Positions 7,001 through 10,740 of a DNA stretch of 10,740 bases are shown here, piece after piece. A model generated the notes under the pieces. The model was given only the letters and a program-made list of their open reading frames with translations, was not told the DNA's origin and did not search any database. Origin of the DNA: JAGMDK01 sp023128695 (GTDB lineage: Bacteria; Planctomycetota; Phycisphaerae; UBA1845; Fen-1342). The stretch is from contig DAOVQG010000159.1 of the NCBI GenBank assembly GCA_030628805.1, forward strand, positions 1 to 10,740. The letters are read 5' to 3'. Made by a program: the position numbers and the translations under genes. Each line of letters starts with the position of its first letter. Within the stretch, counting starts at the first letter, position 1.

Positions 7001-7999
7001 GTGTTCAGGGTTTGGTGGGTGCCACTGCTGTGTCAGCAGTGGTCGACGATGCCACGGCGCCCGCGCATCAAACACTGCTCACAGAGCAGTGGCACCCGGC
7101 CGCCATTCCCGGCGGTCGAGGGTTTGTGGGATAAGCCGACGATCATCAACAACGTCGAGACGCTGGGGCCGCTGCCCAACATCATTCGCAATGGAGCCGA
7201 GTGGTACAATCAATTCGGGACGGAGACCTCGAAGGGCACCAAGACCTTCAGCCTGGTCGGGAAGGTCCGCCGCACGGGGCTGATCGAAGTCCCGCTCGGC
7301 ATCACCCTGCGCGAGGTGATCTACGACATCGGCGGCGGTTTGATCAAGGACTTCAAGGCCGTCCAGACCGGCGGCCCTTCGGGCGGATGCCTGGGCGAAG
7401 AGTTCCTCGATACACCCATCGACTATGAGAACCTCGCCGCCGCCGGCTCTATCATGGGTTCCGGCGGACTGATCGTGGTCGACAAGGACACCTGCATCGT
7501 CGACACGGCGAAGTACTTCCTCCGCTTCACGCAGCAGGAATCGTGTGGCAAGTGCGTGCCCTGCCGGGTGGGGACAAAGCACCTGGTCCAGATTCTTGAG
7601 CGCATCTGCCAGGGCAAAGGTGAGCTCCAGGACATCGCCAAGCTCGAAAAGCTTGCCGGGGCCGTTAAGGGCGGCTCGCTCTGCGGGCTGGGGCAGACGG
7701 CCCCGAACCCGGTCCTCTCTTCGCTCAAGTATTTCCGCGACGAGTTCCTGGCCCACATCAAGGACAAACGCTGCCCGGCGGCGGTCTGCCGCGACCTGGT
7801 CGTCTATCGCATCATCCCGGAGAAATGCACGGATTGCCAGCGGTGCGTGCAGGTCTGTCCCACTGGGGCTATCACTGGGCCGCGCTCCGAGCCCCACAAT
7901 CTTGACGAAGAGAAATGCATCAAATGTCGATCCTGCTACGAGATTTGCCGCTTCGACGCGATTGCCGGCGACGCGATCATCATTGAGTCGGGAGCGTAA
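7001..7999 (+). CDS. NuoF/HndC-like NADH-dehydrogenase flavoprotein subunit, N-terminally truncated
   Basis: The family transfers electrons between NAD(P)H, FMN and iron-sulfur centres in complex I, NAD-dependent hydrogenases and formate dehydrogenases. Recognisable sequence starts at 7097 with RPPFPAVEGLW and KPTIINNVET. It continues through the SLBB-type region and the N3-type [4Fe-4S] site (Cys182, 185, 188, 228 counted from a GTG at 7001). A CPAAVC linker follows, then a C-terminal two-[4Fe-4S] ferredoxin domain (Cys276, 279, 282, 286 and 306, 309, 312, 316). This C-terminal extension is typical of HndC/HydB-type subunits. The FMN/NADH-binding half (GRGGAGFPTG, GAGAYICGEE and related motifs, about 200 residues or more) is absent. 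The upstream DNA is hairpin repeat, translated in frame as about 32 meaningless residues. The GTG start is only nominal. The stop lies one base before the next gene. It is either a broken gene, a misassembly at a repeat, or a shortened electron-transfer protein; I cannot decide which. Confidence 0.8.
   Translation: MFRVWWVPLLCQQWSTMPRRPRIKHCSQSSGTRPPFPAVEGLWDKPTIINNVETLGPLPNIIRNGAEWYNQFGTETSKGTKTFSLVGKVRRTGLIEVPLGITLREVIYDIGGGLIKDFKAVQTGGPSGGCLGEEFLDTPIDYENLAAAGSIMGSGGLIVVDKDTCIVDTAKYFLRFTQQESCGKCVPCRVGTKHLVQILERICQGKGELQDIAKLEKLAGAVKGGSLCGLGQTAPNPVLSSLKYFRDEFLAHIKDKRCPAAVCRDLVVYRIIPEKCTDCQRCVQVCPTGAITGPRSEPHNLDEEKCIKCRSCYEICRFDAIAGDAIIIESGA
7023..7091. repeat. Two family B hairpins bordering the nuoF-like frame
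   Basis: Hairpin 7023-7041 is CACTGCTG/CAGCAGTG with loop TGT. Hairpin 7073-7091 is CACTGCTC/GAGCAGTG with loop ACA, and 7073-7095 is identical over 23 bases to 371-393. The second hairpin ends six bases before recognisable NuoF sequence starts at 7097. Both hairpins lie inside the open frame that runs into nuoF. Confidence 0.8.
7991..7994 (+). promoter_or_regulatory. Shine-Dalgarno site that fixes the start of the NuoG-like gene
   Basis: GGAG, lying within the last codons of the nuoF-like frame, precedes the GTG at 8001 by six bases. The alternative ATG at 8031 has no such site. The arrangement implies translational coupling of the two genes. Confidence 0.6.
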
Positions 8000-8000
8000 C

Positions 8001-10586
8001 GTGAGCCCCAGAAAGACCCGCCTGCGCAAAATGGAGATCAACCACCGCGAGGTCTCCTTTCCCGAGGGCGTCACCGTCCTGCGGGCCGCCGAGCTGAACG
8101 ACGTCTACATCCCGTCGCTCTGCTCGCACAAAGACCTGACGCCCTTCGGCGGCTGCCGGATGTGTATTGTCGAAATCGAGGGGATGCGGGGCTATCCGCT
8201 GGCGTGCAGCACCGTCGCGGCCGAGGGAATGAAGGTGCTGACCGACACGGCCGCGGTCCGTGAGATGCGCAAAGAGATCCTCCAGCTCATCCTCAGCGAG
8301 CATCCCGCGAGTTGCCTGATCTGTGACGAAAAGACCGAATGCCGGGAGAATCAATTCACGATCCGGAAAGCCGGCGTCACGACCGGCTGCCAGAACTGCC
8401 CGAACGATGGCCAGTGCGAGCTTCAGGAAGTCGTCGAGAAGGTCGGCCTCACCGATATCGAGTATCCGGTCTACTACCGCGGGTACGAGGCCGAGCACGA
8501 CGATCCATTCTTCGACCGGGACTACAACATGTGCATTCTGTGCGGACGCTGCGTGCGGATGTGCCAGGAGGTGCGCGGCACCGGCGTGCTGGCGTTCAAG
8601 TTCCGCGGCCCGCTGGCCCAGATCGGCCCGGCTTTCGCCAAGAGCCACGTCGAGGCGGGCTGCGAGTTCTGCGGCGCGTGCGTGTCGGTGTGCCCGACCG
8701 GGGCGCTGGCCGACAAAGTCTCGAAATGGGACGGTCAGCCCGACGGCTTCGAGCTTTCCACCTGCCCCTTCTGCGGGCTCGGCTGCCAGATTGAGCTGTA
8801 CCACAAGGACGGTCGTCTTTCGAAGGTGCACCCCAATCTCGATCCTGTCGTCAACGATGGGCAGCTTTGTGTACGCGGCCGGTTCTCGTTGCCCGAGGCC
8901 ACGCATCATCACACCCGGGCCCGTAAGCCCATGTTGCGGCGCGGGAAGTACTTCCGCGAGGTTACCTGGAATGAGGCGCTGGATGATGTCGCCGAGAAGT
9001 TGAAGGGGCTCAAGCCGGCCGATTTCCTGATGGTCGTGTCCGGCGATCTGACCAACGAAAGCCTTTATACTGCGCAGAAGTTCGTCCGCACGTGCCTGAA
9101 ATCGAACAGCATCGATTCCACCGCGCGCGATTTGCTCCCCGGCGGGCCGGGTTTGTGGGCCAAGTTGTTTTCACTGCCCATCTCGATCAAAGGGCTCCGG
9201 GAAGCCGACGCCATTATCGCGGTCGGGCTTGATTCGCGGTTTTACTTTTCGGTCGCCGGGGTGGAGATCCGGCATGCCCTCAAAGATGGTGCGGCCCTGA
9301 TAACCATCGACCCGCGTGATTCGAACCTGGCGCGCTATACGAACTATTGGTTGCAACCCACCCCGGGCCAAGAAGGTGCCGTCCTCAAAGCCATCGCTAA
9401 CAACATCAGAAGAGCCACGGACTTCAGTCCGCGCGGCGCCGCGGGGAAGGATATCGCAAAGAAGACCGGTGTCGATAAAGTCTTGCTGGAAGAAGCCATT
9501 GGAGCGCTTTCAGCCGGGGAACACCTCGCCGTCCTGCTCGGACCGACGGTCTTCGAATACAACGCCAACGAAGATCTGGTTGACGCCCTGCTGAAGCTCG
9601 CGGGACGGAAAAACACGTCCTTTCTACCGCTGTATAACGGAGCGAACACCCGCGGTGTGCTTGAATTGGGAGCGTTGGGAGAAGTCTTGCCCGGCGTCGC
9701 GAAAGCCAAGGGGCAAGGCCTCTCGCTCGCCGACGTGATTTCCAGCCGGGCGAAGCCGAAGGTGCTGTATCTCGTCGGGGAAGTGCCGTTCTTCGAGCGG
9801 CCGGACTGCGATTACATCATCGCACAGGACATTTACTATCCGCCGTTTGAAATTGACGCTTTCTTGCCCGCCGCGAGCTTCGCGGAAGCGGAAGGGACGC
9901 TGACCAACGTCGAGGGGCGCGTGCAGGAACTCGTTCAGATCGAAGACCTGCCGGACGGGGCGGTCGCGGGTTTCATGCGGCCGGATTGGTACATCTTCAG
10001 CCGCCTCGCCGAAAGGCTCAATAGCCGGGAATTCAAGTACAAAAGCGCGCGGGCGGTTCTGAAAGAAATTAGCAAGACCGTTCCCGGCTATCCCGCCAAA
10101 CCGAACCGAAAACCGCGTCGTCTGGCATCCAAAGCGAAGCTTCCAGTTGAAAAGCGAAAGGCTCCGGTCGCCGGCACGGGGCCTTACCTGCTAATCGCCG
10201 AGCCGGCCGGCTTCGGACATCGCGGGATCGACTTGAGCTCCAAGGTGGAGGGCCTTGAGGAACTGGCGCTCGAAGAAGGTTTCCGGCTGAATCCCGACGA
10301 CCTGCAAAAGCTTCAGATCGAGCCCGGCGAGAACATAGCGATCTCGATCAACAAACTCACCGTCACGGGACCAACGAAAGCCGACGCGGAATGCCCCCAT
10401 GGAGCCATCTATTACTACCGGCCGGTAGCGTTAGGCGGACTTGAGCAACGCGCGAATCTGGAACCGCTCTATCGCTTGAGAGCGAGCCCGGTGAAAGTAA
10501 AAGCGCGAGCCGCCAAGGCAACCGGCAAGAAAGCAAAAAAGAAAGCCGCGTCCAGGAAGATACCAATGGCCGCTAGTACTCTTTGA
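8001..10586 (+). CDS. NuoG/HndD-like iron-sulfur subunit with molybdopterin-oxidoreductase-like domain
   Basis: The 861-residue protein is an electron-transfer subunit partnering the NuoF-like protein. In order: a [2Fe-2S] domain (Cys41, 52, 55, 69); a His-Cys cluster region (His101, Cys105, 108, 114) followed by an extra C-x2-C-x5-C (Cys130, 133, 139); two [4Fe-4S] ferredoxin motifs (Cys178, 181, 184, 188 and 221, 224, 227, 231); then a molybdopterin-oxidoreductase-like part opened by a [4Fe-4S] site (Cys255, 258, 262, 290). The place where formate dehydrogenases carry the catalytic Cys/Sec reads STARDLLPGGPGLW (373-386), so Mo catalysis is unlikely, as in NuoG. Residues 725-826 resemble a molybdopterin-dinucleotide-binding barrel. 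The last 35 residues are Lys-rich (9 Lys, 3 Arg). The start is GTG at 8001, one base after the nuoF-like stop, backed by GGAG. It could serve a hydrogenase, a formate dehydrogenase or a ferredoxin:NAD oxidoreductase; no catalytic partner is in the window. Confidence 0.85.
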   Translation: MSPRKTRLRKMEINHREVSFPEGVTVLRAAELNDVYIPSLCSHKDLTPFGGCRMCIVEIEGMRGYPLACSTVAAEGMKVLTDTAAVREMRKEILQLILSEHPASCLICDEKTECRENQFTIRKAGVTTGCQNCPNDGQCELQEVVEKVGLTDIEYPVYYRGYEAEHDDPFFDRDYNMCILCGRCVRMCQEVRGTGVLAFKFRGPLAQIGPAFAKSHVEAGCEFCGACVSVCPTGALADKVSKWDGQPDGFELSTCPFCGLGCQIELYHKDGRLSKVHPNLDPVVNDGQLCVRGRFSLPEATHHHTRARKPMLRRGKYFREVTWNEALDDVAEKLKGLKPADFLMVVSGDLTNESLYTAQKFVRTCLKSNSIDSTARDLLPGGPGLWAKLFSLPISIKGLREADAIIAVGLDSRFYFSVAGVEIRHALKDGAALITIDPRDSNLARYTNYWLQPTPGQEGAVLKAIANNIRRATDFSPRGAAGKDIAKKTGVDKVLLEEAIGALSAGEHLAVLLGPTVFEYNANEDLVDALLKLAGRKNTSFLPLYNGANTRGVLELGALGEVLPGVAKAKGQGLSLADVISSRAKPKVLYLVGEVPFFERPDCDYIIAQDIYYPPFEIDAFLPAASFAEAEGTLTNVEGRVQELVQIEDLPDGAVAGFMRPDWYIFSRLAERLNSREFKYKSARAVLKEISKTVPGYPAKPNRKPRRLASKAKLPVEKRKAPVAGTGPYLLIAEPAGFGHRGIDLSSKVEGLEELALEEGFRLNPDDLQKLQIEPGENIAISINKLTVTGPTKADAECPHGAIYYYRPVALGGLEQRANLEPLYRLRASPVKVKARAAKATGKKAKKKAASRKIPMAASTL

Positions 10587-10740
10587 CACGTGTAATGATG
10601 GAAAAGGGGGTATCCGGTTGACGCAAGTCGATACTACCGGTTGTGGTTGCCACCAACGAGATCGCGATACCGCGTTGGCCCGATGGTGGCTGCCTGTTCC
10701 ATAAGCCGATGGAAAAGCAATCCACGCGCTCGCGAGGTGC
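10573..10740 (-). CDS. Possible 3' end of an unidentified gene
   Basis: On the minus strand an uninterrupted frame of 55 codons runs from the window edge to a TAG at 10573-10575. It ends ...FSIITRVKEY and overlaps the convergent NuoG-like gene by 14 bases. Third-position GC is about 62 percent by my count, lower than the GC-rich third positions of the other genes appear. I recognise no family. The frame has no start in the window and may be chance. No convincing gene, promoter or terminator is visible on the plus strand after 10586. Confidence 0.25.
   Translation of the reverse strand, partial: APRERVDCFSIGLWNRQPPSGQRGIAISLVATTTGSIDLRQPDTPFSIITRVKEY

Larger units (their letters stand above)
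6724..7096. other. Intergenic repeat block between ppdK and nuoF-like gene
   Basis: The first 190 bases hold the ppdK leader and no repeat that I recognise. On the minus strand TATCAT (complement of 6808-6813) could be a -10 box, but no good -35 accompanies it, so I do not call a promoter. From 6915 the region is a string of hairpins: 6915-6943, 6963-6984, 7023-7041 and 7073-7091. A GTTCAGGGTTCGGTGTTCAG-like microrepeat lies at 6989-7008. No trace of the missing N-terminal half of NuoF could be found in any frame. Confidence 0.65.

Noticed and set aside
7545..8000. Upstream extension of the NuoG-like frame into the nuoF-like gene
   Set aside because: The frame is open but encodes low-complexity sequence in the shadow of NuoF iron-sulfur motifs. 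The GTG at 8001 with GGAG, and the start of the [2Fe-2S] homology, fix the real start.
8001..10586. Catalytic formate dehydrogenase alpha subunit
   Set aside because: The catalytic Cys/Sec region is replaced by residues without Cys or TGA, so the domain looks structural as in NuoG.
10597..10707. Small plus-strand frames after the NuoG-like gene (for example a TTG start near 10618)
   Set aside because: They are fewer than 30 codons, lack family resemblance and a convincing ribosome-binding site.

Overview
The window looks like chromosomal DNA from a GC-rich, probably anaerobic or facultative bacterium. A member of the Planctomycetota (Phycisphaerae-like) is my best guess. The guess rests on the gene-free stretches, which are packed with short GC-rich hairpin repeats of the kind I associate with planctomycete genomes, on lysine-rich 'histone-like' tails on large enzymes, and on a lipoprotein of the alkaline phosphatase superfamily. 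None of these is a proof; a 16S or marker-gene assignment is not possible from this window.

Layout. 1-615 has no protein gene and holds a dense mosaic of inverted repeats. 616-1842 (+) is a complete peptidase T (pepT). 1843-1995 is a second repeat block between two convergent genes. 1996-3489 (-) encodes a putative lipoprotein of the alkaline phosphatase/phosphodiesterase superfamily. 3490-3624 carries a 17-bp inverted repeat. 3625-6723 (-) is pyruvate phosphate dikinase (ppdK) with an unusual 117-residue Lys-rich C-terminal tail. 6724-7096 is a third repeat block. 7001/7097-7999 (+) is a NuoF/HndC-like flavoprotein subunit that has lost its whole FMN/NADH-binding half exactly where the repeat block ends. 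8001-10586 (+) is an intact NuoG-like/molybdopterin-oxidoreductase-like iron-sulfur subunit, translationally coupled to the preceding frame. 10573-10740 may hold the 3' end of a gene on the minus strand, weakly supported.

How the genes fit together. PPDK interconverts pyruvate and PEP with AMP/PPi and is common in anaerobic glycolysis. The NuoF-NuoG pair is the type of module that moves electrons between NAD(P)H and ferredoxin or a hydrogenase/formate dehydrogenase partner. PepT completes peptide breakdown. This is consistent with a fermentative or peptide- and sugar-degrading lifestyle (inference).

The most interesting signals are (1) families of interspersed hairpin repeats whose stems differ by compensatory base changes while loops and flanking anchors stay fixed, and (2) lysine-rich tails on two separate metabolic enzymes. 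Next come the repeat-bounded loss of the NuoF N-terminus, a likely degenerate metal site in the lipoprotein, and an extra Cys cluster in the NuoG-like protein. I did not find a CRISPR array, tRNA, rRNA, transposase or an obvious defence system.
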